Assembly (NCBI GenBank): GCA_028564675.1 | Contig: JAOVVO010000294.1 | Span: 30,393 to 94,392 of the forward strand | Direction of reading: 5' to 3' | Length of the DNA: 64,000 nt | Source: Onchocerca lupi | Taxonomy: Eukaryota > Nematoda > Chromadorea > Rhabditida > Onchocercidae | In this document: positions 52,301 to 64,000 of the stretch, one piece after another | How the letters are laid out: every line of letters starts with the position of its first letter | Numbering within the stretch: position 1 is the first letter of the stretch | Notes under the pieces: model-generated | Database searches by the model: none | What the model was told of the DNA's origin: nothing | Seen by the model: the letters and a program-made list of their open reading frames with translations, nothing else | Program-made: the position numbers and the translations under genes

Positions 52301-55300
52301 CAAAAATTATTAAAAGATGGAGAAATTTTAAATGTCAACGAAATGCAACTATTTTTTCTTGCATAAATTTCAACTTATTAATAAAAATTAATAAATAAAA
52401 AAGTGTTGAATAGATCGAAAGTCTTTATTCCATCAAATTTTAAATAAATGCATAGCATTTTCTTTCCAAGACATTTAATCTCAGCACTCTTTTTATGCTA
52501 ATTTTTCTAAAAATTTTCAACATTTTTTATGTTGAAGGATAAACATCTTGTCGAATAATTATGGGAATATTTTACCATTAAATTCTAGATTTGAAAAAAA
52601 AATTTTTCTTTTAATCTTCTTCTTGAAAATTTTCATATTTCTTGTTATAAGACATTCTAAATAAAAGAAGTTCGAAATTTAAAAAGTTTTTTTCGCAAAC
52701 TTTTCATAAAACTTGAGAAAATCTTGATGAAAAAATTCATCTTAAATCGTCTTTTCTTGACAATTGCTTATCTTCCAAATAATCTTTTTGTCCATTTAAA
52801 TATCCTAAAAAAAGAGAGAGAGAGCGAAAAAAAAAAAAACCAATTACTCTCATTATCGATTATCGTTCAATTTCAGTAGCGAAGACAAATATCCGAAATT
52901 TTGTAGTGAAAAGATAAATATTATGCAAATTTGATTTTTCAAATTTATAAAAATTTTAAAATCTTTTTTTTTTTTCTAAATCAGACGATCATGAATTATT
53001 TCTGCAACTTTTTCAATCGTCTATTGGATTTCCAGACAATCGTCACAATAATGCAGTCTGCAAGCAATCCTTTCCATTCTGTTCAGATGATTAAAAGTAA
53101 AAGGAAGGATGGAAATTGCAAAGTTTTTGGACTTTGTTCAAAACTTTTTTCGAAGTTAATTTTCCTATTTTTCGTGACAATTCAAAGCTCATGGAAAGAA
53201 TAGAATTTGATTTTCTTCATTTCAATGCAAAAAAATATATCAAACAAACACAAAACCAAAAAGTCTTTTTTTATTATTTACAAAAAGAAAAAAATAAAAA
53301 ATCATTTTCAAAAAAAAAAAAGAAAAAATTGTGAGCGAAAAAAAGAATTAATTTAGAAATCAAAAATCAATTCAATTTTGGATAGCTAAAAATGTCTGAA
53401 AACCTATTAATGTTCGAAATTTCATACCTGAAATAGATTTCGTTTAATGAATCAAAAATCAATTTAATTCTGCTGGATGTCTTAGAATGTCTGAAAGACC
53501 TATTAATGTTCGAAATTTCATAGCTAAAACAGATTTCATTTAATAATGCATCGTTTACCTGGATAATTGGTTGTAATACTCAAGTGGATAATTAGTTACA
53601 ACTCAATTTTAGACTACCCATTCATGTGGAGTGAAGTGATAGAATTCATATTTATCACTGATTAATGACGAATGACGAAGTTCTAGGATTGGTTAAGTTA
53701 AAACTTTCTTTCTAACTTTGACTTTTTCTAGACAGATATCGCTTCTCTTAAAAATTTTAATACCAAAGTCTTGTCATCATATGAGCCTTGAGAAGTCATC
53801 ATCATTTAATTCTTTCAAAATTCTTATTATCATTTATTACTTTTCTCTTCAAATCTCTGCTGATAATTTTCAATCACAATTTTTAAATCATGTATTATGT
53901 ATTAAAAACGTTAATTAGCCTATCTTTTTTCTTAATAAATCATAAATTATTTCATTTCTTATTTGAATGCAAAGGTATTTAAGAAACAAAAAAAGATGAA
54001 AATGAAACATTAAGATAGTCTTATCAGGGGACGAATTATAGGTGATACAAACTATTAAATGACTAGGCCAGCCTCATGATCCTAGAGATTTTTAAAAATT
54101 ATAATTGATTTTTATTGATTAGCACATTCTAATATGGTCTATCTTTTTTCAGGCTCATTTTCTGTCTGCCTGATGAATTCAACGTTACTTTTAAAATTAG
54201 CCTAGATACCAATAACTTTTATTGCTGCGACATAAGACTCAAATAATTACACATTAGCAATAATCAATTAAAAAAGCGATTAAAGAAAAGCAAAAACGAT
54301 TTTATGTAAATTTTCTTTAACAAATGGACTTTTAATGAATAACTGAAAAGAAAATTTATCAAAATTTTTAACTTTTTTTTTATACTTGGAAAAATTGAAT
54401 TTTTATATTTGAAAAAACTTTGCACTTCTATTTCTTTCCAATTTTTAACCAGTAAAGGAAATAATATTATCAATTTACCGCTTTATTTTTGCTATTTTAC
54501 ATTTCTATGAACTTTTTGAAACATAATAATTTGGTTGACCGAATTTTTTGGCAATTAGCATCAAACTCAAGCTTAAAAAATCCATGCAAATTGGTTGAAG
54601 TTGAAAATCAAATTTAACTATTTATTTTAGAAATGAGTCAATTATAATTCAAAGAAGAAGTATAATTTATTGAATAAAATTTGATGCTAATTTATTCGAT
54701 TTTTTTTACTAACGGGTATTTAATTTTAAAACACCACTCAGGCTGTAAAATTTAAAGGCTATAACTTTTAAAGATTAAAGAACTTTTAATCAAATGATCA
54801 CATCAATATTTCTTTTATTTAATTTTTTTTTCAGGATATTGTAATATGAAACTAATTGAAAAATAATTAAGTAATTCGAAATTTAATTGTTTTCTGCTTC
54901 GCTCCCCAACATTCCTAGAATATATGAGAAGTTTGGTGAAATGAAAGTAACTGGACAATAATTAAGTAATTTGAAATGAAATTTTTTTTTTGCTTTGCTC
55001 CCGTTTAATTGTAGAATAAATGCGAAGTTGTCACAGAATTGGCATTTTACATGTCGCAATTATATTGCTTATATGCCTTTACCAAGAACTAAGTAATCTT
55101 ATTTAATGTAATCAAGAAAGTTAAAGTATGTTTAGGTTGTAAGCAACTTGAGCTATTTTTAGTTAAGTTGTAAACAATTCGCAAAATGAAACTTTTTCTT
55201 CTTTCTTAATTACTCTTTTCGATGGAAAGAAATAAAAAGAAAGAAAATTACGGAAGTAATCTAATTGTTTCATTTGACCATCTGATCACCAAACTATTTC

Positions 55301-57235
55301 ATCTGACCACCTGATCACCAAACTGTTGTAATGTAATAAAAATTGAGATTAATTAAAAATTGCACATTAATTTTGGATAGTTTAATTTGAATTTTGATAC
55401 GATTTATTACAATATTTCAAAGTTTACTATTAGAAATTAAAGTAATATTTGAGAAGACTACCGAAATGGGCATAAAAAAGTTGGGTCAAATAAGTTGGAT
55501 TTTTTTTTTAAAATCATATTAATTTCGTCCGTTTCTTCTATCTCCCGATCGACTTAATGAGGAAATCGATAAGCTGCCTAAATCATTTAATAACAAATTT
55601 ATTTAATTGTGAGTTATATCGATTTTCAATTTGGTTTTAACTGTTTAAATAATTTTTAATTTATTTTTCCACAAATAGGCATAAATTAGTTACTTTATTA
55701 TTATTATTTATTATTGTTATTATTTAATAATAAATAATATTAATAACTTGAATTTTTGACTTAGTTAAATTTGAATTTTTAATCTGCAAAACTCTCATTT
55801 CAAATTAATAAGCATTCACTGCGGTTTAATAGGGAATTGAAACTCACATTATTGCTTATACTAAGTTGATTAAAATGCTGCAGGGAATTTAAATTTTCTT
55901 ATTACTTTATCAAATGACAGATGAAATATTTTTTATGATAGCTTTGATATGAAATATTAGCATTATTTAATTTCAAGTTTCAATTAATATTATAAACTAA
56001 TTTTATATTCTGCACTAGCCAGTGTCTCGTTATAAACTGTCATTTCATTTCTTAATAATCAATACTTTTATCAATTTTTCAGAAAAAAAAATATTAATGA
56101 TTATTTTCAATAATGACTTTGTCAAATTACTTTTTCTTCATCTTTTAAATAGAAAATGATAGATTTGTTAGAATAAAATTTTCAAAGAGAAAATCAATTG
56201 GAATTGAAAATAATTGTTCGTTTAAGAAATATTCCGTTCCAAATTCTTGCTTTTTTGTACCAAAAGCTGGGAATTTAAAGAAATAAGTAGAAGAGCATTT
56301 AAAATGTATAGAATGAATTATCTGCAGGCACTTTACAAACTATTAATACTGACATTTCAGTAATTTCACCTGTAGAAAAAGATTTGCTAATTAATTGCTA
56401 AAAGTCTTAAAAGCCTTTAATTATGCATTGGAAAGTGAAATTAGCTGAAAATGCAAAGCTATTAAATAATAAAACAAAACAAATCACTCAATCTTTCGGA
56501 AAATAGAAAAGAAGAGAGTTGGGAATAGAGAGAGGGAGAGAAAAAAAGACAGAATTACTTTTTTATTTCCTAGAAATTTTAAACTTTAACATGAGAAATG
56601 ATTTGATTCATTCATGAAACAAGCAAAAAAATTTTTTTTTAAATGGAAAAGATGTTGAGGCTTAGACAAATAGACTAGCTAAAATATGTTGCCGGAAATT
56701 ATCGTTAGAGTAATTTTAAAAACTGCTAAAGAATATACTTTAGAAAATACTCGAAAAGATTTTGAAGATAATTTCAAAAAAAAAAAAAGAAGAAAAAAGC
56801 CAAAACTAAATATTCAAATAATTTCAGAATTTTCGAAAATCAAATTTAAAAAAATTCGAAACTAATTTTTTTTTTTTTTTTTTCATTATTAAATAAACGA
56901 TAGTGCATTGAAGTGAACTTTATTCATTACGGAAGCGATTTCGCCCTATTCATAAAGCATTGGATGAAATCTAAAAATTTAATTAAATTAATTTTTAAGA
57001 AAAAGGCGACATCGAAAGTGACATACCTGGATTGGTCACATTTTGATGTGAAGGACATTGGTCGTCGGTACAGGTGTGATATGTACATGTATTGATGTTC
57101 CAGGTATGGACTCATACAACTGTAGCATAAAATTCGTGAAGCTGCAATATAAGGGTAATGTTTGATATATTTTTTGCCTTGAAATTTTGAACAAAAAAGA
57201 AAAAAAAATCCAAAAATGATGATCATTTTGATCAT
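49344..57235 (-). CDS. ODR-2/HOT-like LU (Ly-6/uPAR) domain GPI-anchored protein
   Basis: Minus exons 57235-57027, 50988-50912, 49892-49772 and 49473-49344 encode 178 residues; phases match at all junctions (2, 1, 2). The signal peptide is at about 1-16 (MIKMIIIFGFFFLFC). The LU domain carries ten Cys: CYSCMSP (37-43), a Cys after RRPMSFTSK, NCSDLCVIL, YLRGCMSDI (Cys106), NACF with RDLF, and the terminal LCACHKDLCN (147-156), the classic C-x-C-x4-CN end. Residues 162-177 are a hydrophobic tail expected of GPI addition. In C. elegans ODR-2-type proteins are neuronal surface proteins (family knowledge). Exon 3 has a weak donor (AT|GTCGAC), the least certain point. Exon 1 could instead be spliced at a TTGCAG acceptor ending at 57142 from a more distal signal exon. 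Intron 1 is about 6 kb. Confidence 0.82.
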
Positions 57236-60200
57236 TTTTGGACATTGATCACTGAAAATAAACAATTTTGTGGTTTTGGTTTTGGTTGATTCAACTTCTA
57301 TCAAATTACTGAGAATTTGAAATATTGTCAATGCTAATTGCAATTTAATACTTTTTTTTCTTTGCAATATTAATTAAACACGCAAATATTCAAATTTTGA
57401 ATTTCAATTTTCATTTATGGATTTGAAAGATTTTATCTTTTTTAAAATTTTAAATTTGTTAAATTTCGTGAAATTTTTTCAGCAAAATACATATCAATAA
57501 AGGCTAATTCATTAAGTTTTATGTATAGAAAATATGAATATATTTGAATCGAATAACAAATTATTGAAAAAGCTTGCTAATGGCATTCAATAAAAATTTA
57601 TATGCGAATTTATGCTTTTATTATAGTGCTAAAAAATGACGTTAAAAGGCTTAGTGTTAATTTGAATGACTGATTGATTACGGATAATTTGTCAGTTAAT
57701 TTGAGGATTTTCAAGGATTCATAGTTTGTGGAAAGCGGCAATGTAACATTTTGCATTTCCCCTTTTTTTCGATTAGCAAAATAAATTATAGCAATAGTGG
57801 AAATGAAATCCAATCATTTGTCATTTTCGAGTGCTTTTTATTCATATTGCCTTTCCTTATTCGATGATTAATCTTCTCACAAAGTAAAATTGATTTTTTT
57901 TTTTTAAATTATAGTCTATTTACAAGAAAAAAAAAATTAAAAAAAAGAAAACATATGTTATACGCAAGAAATCTATCAAAAAGTTATCTAAAATATAGCA
58001 ACTACAGTAATTCGTATGTTTAGTTTTTCAGTTGACTTAGTTTAACATAGAAATATGACATGATATATTAATTAGCGTGCAGTAAAATATTTCAATTAAC
58101 ATATGTCTCTGGCATATTTCAATTAACACACATCATAACACATTAATTAGCTTACTTTAAAATGCATTAATTAACGAATTTTACAACACAATAAACAACA
58201 TATTTATTTGATAAAATGTTTTAAATTGCAGTCACATTATTATCATTTATCATTTATTTTACGTATATTTAATCTATTCATTAGAAATATGGTAAAAATA
58301 AATCTGACTTATCATAAACATCCCTTAATTTATTATAACGGGGCATTTTAAGTGCCTGACAGATAATCTTGAGATATTCGGGAAGTGTTGATAAACAAAA
58401 ATATCCGTATCTTTTTTTAAGGTGATAAAAGAGTGTAAAATGTAAATTAAAACAGAAAATGATAATGAATGTTAATCTTTCTAAATTTTATGCAAAATTT
58501 TATTTCGTACAAATATTTGCGATGCAAACATCTCTTAAATGGGACTTAATTATCATTTGATAATACGAGTCATTATTAAAGATAACTAGAAAATTTTTTA
58601 TGATAAATCTAATGTTATTACTGCGAACATTTCCTGCAGTACTTTTGCAAATTCGAAGCTGAATTACCTGATAGCTATTGATAAATACATCAGTTGAATT
58701 TACTGACAACAATTTGATAGATTACTAATTTTAAAAACGATAATGAAGACTAATTCATATAATTTATGTGTAATTTTAATTTTAACCTTCCCCTCATTTC
58801 TTTAGCATAATGATCTTCCATTTGACACATTTTAGCTCTCATTTTTTGCTTATTTTTTTTCAGCTTTTATTTTTCTAATGTTTATACTTTGCGGACAAGG
58901 AAAATCTTCTAAAATCGCAATTATGCTTTTAGTACTCACAGAGATATCAATGCAAAACAAGTCGATTATCTGAGATATTATGCAATTCAACATGCAATTT
59001 ACATTAAAAATTCGTTTGAAATTATTGGAAATCTTAAAAACATTTTCAAGAAAGAATGAAAAAGGCCAACGAAAATAAATAAATGATCCAAATTTATGAT
59101 AAAAAATTTTTCAATTTTTTCATTCATTTCCCGAAGACGAAAGTTTTTATTAGTTTCAAAAAAAAATACTATAATTTTGATAATAATAATTATTAATTAT
59201 CATAAATTGCTATGAATTAGAATGATTGTTTCATTTTTCTTTATATTTTATTACCTAAAATACTTTGTAACTAGTAAAATGATAATATTAATGCGATAAC
59301 GACAATAACAGTAATGATGAAACGATTAATCATGCTAATATATCTTTTCGTTTGTCACGAATTGCTGAATTATGCATTGAGAAAGACAAAAATTTAAAAT
59401 TTGACAGAATAAATACATAAATATGATTTTATCGATTCATATGTTAGTTTGAAACTGAAAAGGAACGAAAGAAAATGTGAAATCGAAAATTGAATTATTA
59501 ATTCGAAGAATTAAAGAAATTTCTAATCCATTTTCAAGATTACAGTATCATATGATTATGTAATTTGATCAGTTTAATATTCAAAAAAAAAAAATCGTTC
59601 CTTTCGTTTTGAACTAAAAATAAGTTTTCTTTTTCTTTTTTTTTTTTTTTTTTTCATCAACATTACTTCCTGATAGTGAAATTTTTGTTGAAATTTAGAT
59701 TTTTTGCTCTTTTCAACTAAAAATATTTAGGGAGTACGTCACAATGGAGTTCAAATGAACATTTCAATAACAATTTGATTCATTTGTAATTTACTATTCT
59801 GTCCTTTTTAACTGGCGATTGATCGCAACAATGATAGTATATTAATAGAAGAAAATATTCCTCAGATTTCTCTAAGGAAATGAAAATAAGTTGTAAATTG
59901 AGCTTCTTCTTTGATGACAATAACAACAGATGTTCTTTCCCGAAAAATCTATCCCGAAATTCTGTAACTTAGACCGATGATAGCGCCAAAAAGTTGAATA
60001 TCTGGCAAATTTATTTTATTTTTTTTTTAGAGAGAGAATAAATAACGAATTTATTGAAAAATTGATGATGCTTTGCGATTTATTATACTAGTTAATCCTC
60101 CATTCTTAGTAATTTCAAACTTAAGCTTAAAACTTAGTTTATAATCTGTTTTTATCCATTGTAAACATTTGGAAAATTGGAAAAACTTTTCGGCTCAATT

Positions 60201-63200
60201 ACTTATTTGAAATAAATTATTGCATTTATATCTTAATCTACTATTATTATTCGATGAAAAGCTATCACTGAAGGATTGGCAATATTGATTATTTTCGTTG
60301 AACAACTACAAATAAAAAGAATTGTTTGATCATTATGTAAACAAAAAGTTGGCAAAAAAAAAAGAAATTTGGAATAAACATAAACATACAGGATTGTCGC
60401 ATATTATACAGATCAGAAACATTGGCAAGCATAAGGCTAACCAATTGTAATATATCCGTAGCCATTGATAAGATAGTTGAAATGATTAAGAAGGAACGGA
60501 ATGATGAAATGTTCGTGCTGGCTATAGCATCCGATATTGATAAGATAATAAGGATGAATAGTTTAGAGAGGATCGGAATTTGGGAAATTGACAAAAGAAG
60601 TTCGAAATGAAAAGGAAGACATCTTGTCTTACTTCTGAGTACGATTAAGTGGATTATCCCTTGGAGATTTCAATGAATTAACACAAGAAGATATGCAGGA
60701 AAGGAAACGACAAAGAAGCTTGACAGCTTCGATGAATTTCAATGAAAATGAGATGATTGGAATGAAAATTGGGTTTCATTGAAAGTGGTCCTTCAATGAA
60801 GTACCACTCTCACTTGAAGCTTCAGTTGAAGAGTCGTTTGGTTAAAGGATGGAACATGAAAAACGAGGTATCGTTAATTATTTTGAGCCATAATTTATGC
60901 AAAATTAATAATTTCCAGAATTTTTTTTTTTTTTTATGATCTTAAACCTCAATTTTATTCGACTTTAAATTAAATTCGATAAATAAAAGATGAATCGATC
61001 AGTTTGCAAAAGATTGACTTATTTGATTCTTTTCCATTTCCAAGTTTGTAATGATTTTTACTATTCAAAGCTGTACTTTACGTATAAAATTTTTGCATAT
61101 TATTTAGTATGAAGGATGATTAAACGTCATTAACATGCCCTTATCATTTCATTCATTTATTAAAAGGTAATCGATATTTTCATAATAAATTTCAGCAAAA
61201 TGTGTTGTTAAGTTGCGACAAATCATTTGCAATTTCATTGGATCATTTGAAAATTGATCAGTAAAGTTTATTATTTGATTATTTGCAATGAATTCATTGA
61301 AATTTTTGGTATCAAAACTTCTTAATGATGAAGACAGAAAATAAGATTGGTTGAAGTGAAGATGGAAGATTTCCCAAATGAATTGAAATAATCAGCCCAA
61401 TGAAGAAATCGTCGTTCCATTTGCGTTTTTGAGGAACGATCATTACGATGAAGTGAAATTCTGTTGATATAGAAACGACAGCAAAATTAATTAGATTAAT
61501 TTTTTCATTAATTTCAAGCGATTTACGATATTAATCTATACATTGATAATATTTTATAAAATAATGAGAAATCAATGGTATAATTCTTGGCTTAGCCAAC
61601 AATTAGAGAAAAATAATATTTCCAAAAATTTAGTAAAAAAAAAAATCGAATAATGTGCAGATCGATTGGTCGAAAAATAGTGCATTTTAAGAATAAAATA
61701 AACTTTTAAGGTTAACTTTCACTGAATTTATTTTTGATAACTAATATGCTGCTTATATAAGTTTGGCTAACATTTTGGTTTTTTCCTTTCAGCCATTTTC
61801 ACCCTTATGTAAATCTTTTATGTTCAAGAGTGCAAAAAGCTGAGGAAAAATAAGCATGGCTAAAAATATTGGATGGAATTTTTTTATGAAGAACAAGCCT
61901 TGTACTTGAGAACAAAATTCAAAACTAAATTTATTATTCAAATAAATGAATCAATGAAATTACTTGAATGAACAAGAAATTCGACTCATCAAGATATGTA
62001 ATAATGTAACTAAAAATCAGATAACAGAAAAAATTTAGCCTGATAAGATAACACATTTATTGAGCCTAAATAATAGATATTAAAAAAAATTTATTGAATA
62101 GAATAATTCATATTCAATTGACTGATAAATTTCTTTCATCAATAACACTAAATTTATGTAATTTCAAAATATTTCTCCAACCAACCGATTTATAGTCCAA
62201 AGATATAATAAATTTTCAGCATTTCTTTTTGAATATGCTCATTTTTGCTTGAATTTCTTGAACACATTTAATATGCTAAGAATCTTGCTTATGTTATTCT
62301 AAATTAATAATGAACTATTTTCGAAAATTATTTGTATAAAGAATTTTGCGTCAAAAAATTTTTGAAAAAACAGACCACTATCACCAAAATTTGCTGGATC
62401 ATGTACATTGGCCAAAATGAAAGAAAATAACTTTGTAAGCTGCGTTGTCATGTCCAATCTTGCATTAATTTTGATATTAACAGTAATGATAATATCAGCA
62501 ATAGTTGCAATAGCATTTCGATAGTGCTATCATTCGAAAAGACTATGATCACGTCCGTTTAATAATCGCACTATTCCAAATAACTTTGATCACCTTTACT
62601 GCAGTCGTAATAATGGAAGATATGATTGTTGATTAGCTCAGTAACAAAAAATAATCAGATTTGAATGCAAATATCAATATTAATCAAATTGGTTGACTAT
62701 AAATAGCAATGTTATGCCAGGATTATCAGTTTATCTAATGCATATAGATGATAATAATTATGAAGATTTTTTTCTGAGGTCAATAATTTGACTTATGCAA
62801 CATTTGTTAAAATCCTAGAAACGTTTTGACCTTTTCGAATTTACCAGTGTTTCTGGATCGAAAGTCACAGCTAGAATTTGGATCCTCTTGCAGCTGTCAA
62901 CAAGCAGAAGAACCAGCCTTCTGCAATAATATATGGGGAAAATATGGTGAGGGATTATGTTACTGGATTAAGCCTAGGCTTAATAGAGCAAACCAAACGG
63001 AATCAGAGGACAAATAGGCTCTGTTCTGTTTCATTGAACCCCAGCCAAATGTGCACTGACGCCACCCACTTTTCGGCCTTCCCTATTTTAATCCTTATTA
63101 CTTCGTCAATTAGACATGGAAGTTAGAAGATTAGTCTTTTGCAATCATTTCCAAAAAGATTATGATAAAATTATAAGTGTTATCAATTGCTGCATGCTTT

Positions 63201-63496
63201 ATGATCGATGTTGCAAATAGTGAACTGAGCTATTTGATAAGAGTGACAACTGATAATATCCCCTCTATACATCATAATCATTTACATTCAGATTTCATTC
63301 TACCACTTTATCGTTCTATGAAATCAGCATCTTGTGACAATACATTGTAATAATATCAGAGTTTTGGAAAACATCTTCTAAAAAGCCGAAAAAAATAATT
63401 TAGGACGATCGAAGTGTCGACAGCCTGATATGTACGATGAATGATTATATTTCGTCTTAAAATTTTCAACAAATTCCTTTATGCATGTATCAGTAG
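57236..63496. other. Region upstream of the LU gene, no confident gene
   Basis: Mostly AT-rich. It contains a purine-rich, coding-like block at 60380-60870 with frame breaks, a 35-codon hydrophobic open frame at 62417-62524, and a compositional outlier at 62860-63120 that includes an 18-base palindrome. None matches a family I can name. Confidence 0.5.
62967..62984. repeat. 18-base perfect palindrome
   Basis: ATTAAGCCTAGGCTTAAT equals its reverse complement. It sits in a block that is less AT-rich than its flanks. Role unknown. Confidence 0.9.
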
Positions 63497-63605
63497 GATT
63501 ATATGGCGATTGTATGCCTGACTTATATGACTGAGCAAATTCTTGATCAACTAAAAGTCATTTATGAAAAAATTCACGCCGAAAATGACCAAGCATTGAA
63601 ATGGC
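63497..63605 (+). CDS. Candidate coding exon at the window edge, unknown product
   Basis: An open segment of 36 codons lies between a CAGTAG acceptor (ending 63496) and a donor C|GTATGT at 63606. It encodes an amphipathic, charged helix: MTEQILDQLKVIYEKIHAEN and then DQALKW. A Met at 63503 could be a start if this is the first exon. The amino-acid make-up is unlike the random AT-rich frames nearby, but I recognise no family and no partner exon is visible in the remaining 395 bases. Confidence 0.3.
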
Positions 63606-64000
63606 GTATGTGAATTTGCTTTAATCTATCACTAACTAAATAAAAACTAAGTTTCCCATCAATAATGATTTGAATTTTTAAAAATTTTAGATTCAATCTT
63701 GTGTTTAAAAACTTAAAATATTATAAATTTTTCTAGAATTAGTTGAAAAGCATCCTATAAGATAAAAAGTGATTAAATTTTTGCTCAATTTAGATTAACA
63801 GTTTGAAGTAATAAAATCGATTTGATTTGATCTTGACTTAAATTCAATTGATAAAATTCAGTGATTTATAAATTTGAATCAGTTCAAAAGAATTCATTCT
63901 GATATTAGTTCTTTCACATTTATTCTTCATGAATTTAAAATTTGAAATAACAGAATTGTTGCAGAAAATAATATTCATAACTTGAGAAGCAGTATATATA

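Noticed and set aside
53020..53100. Minus segment CRLHYCDDCLE considered as the second LU exon
   Set aside because: No donor follows before an in-frame stop, whereas 50988-50912 supplies both phases and the CSDLCV box.
56927..57026. Continuation of the LU minus open frame past 57027
   Set aside because: A strong donor AG|GTATGT at 57026 and family alignment continuing in the 50988 exon show this part is intron.
60289..60594. Minus open frame with hydrophobic start, considered as a signal exon of the LU gene
   Set aside because: Begins with TTG, not ATG, and no phase-1 donor follows. The hydrophobicity mirrors the complementary strand.
1..64000. tRNA, rRNA, spliced-leader RNA, CRISPR array
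   Set aside because: Looked for T-loop-like GTTCGA contexts, the SL1 sequence and regularly spaced repeats by eye; none was convincing. A covariance-model scan would be decisive.

Overview
The window is nuclear DNA of a nematode. I infer a filarial or other clade III parasite: the sequence is strongly AT-rich, homopolymer A/T runs are frequent, and proteins are split into many small exons. Acceptors are mostly TTTCAG/TTGCAG-like and donors GTAAGT/GTGAGT-like. The gene repertoire also fits: Kunitz/cysteine-repeat secreted protein, cathepsin F, ODR-2-type LU protein, single-copy MCM10, IBA57 and CACYBP. Species cannot be fixed from the sequence alone. No tRNA, rRNA, CRISPR, prokaryotic operon or intact transposon was seen.

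Layout: (1) 75-4853 (+), the 3' part of a modular secreted protein with cysteine-rich lustrin-type repeats and two Kunitz domains. (2) 7200-13539 (+), MCM10 in 18-19 exons. (3) 14263-17607 (-), a complete cathepsin F-like preproenzyme of 495 codons, convergent with MCM10. (4) 19597-21128 (+), a short RBM7-type RRM protein. (5) 22445-24517 (+), IBA57 (mitochondrial Fe-S maturation). (6) 24928-26958 (-), CACYBP, convergent with IBA57. (7) 32457-38247 (+), a CCDC9-like coiled-coil protein. (8) 41802-48250 (+), a SIX1/2-class homeobox gene. (9) 49344-57235 (-), a four-exon LU (Ly-6/uPAR, ODR-2/HOT type) GPI-anchored protein spread over 8 kb that looks like empty desert. (10) 63497-63605 (+), a possible first or internal exon of a gene leaving the window.

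All gene models were assembled by hand from reading frame, splice dinucleotides and intron phase; every listed junction keeps frame. MCM10, IBA57, CACYBP and the RRM protein are housekeeping functions. SIX and LU are likely developmental or neuronal. The Kunitz and cathepsin genes are secretory or lysosomal. The long non-genic stretches hold simple repeats, one 52-bp tandem repeat, CACGT-rich patches, perfect palindromes and TTATCA-rich clusters around the SIX gene. No novel multi-gene system was found. The least obvious item is the scattered LU gene.
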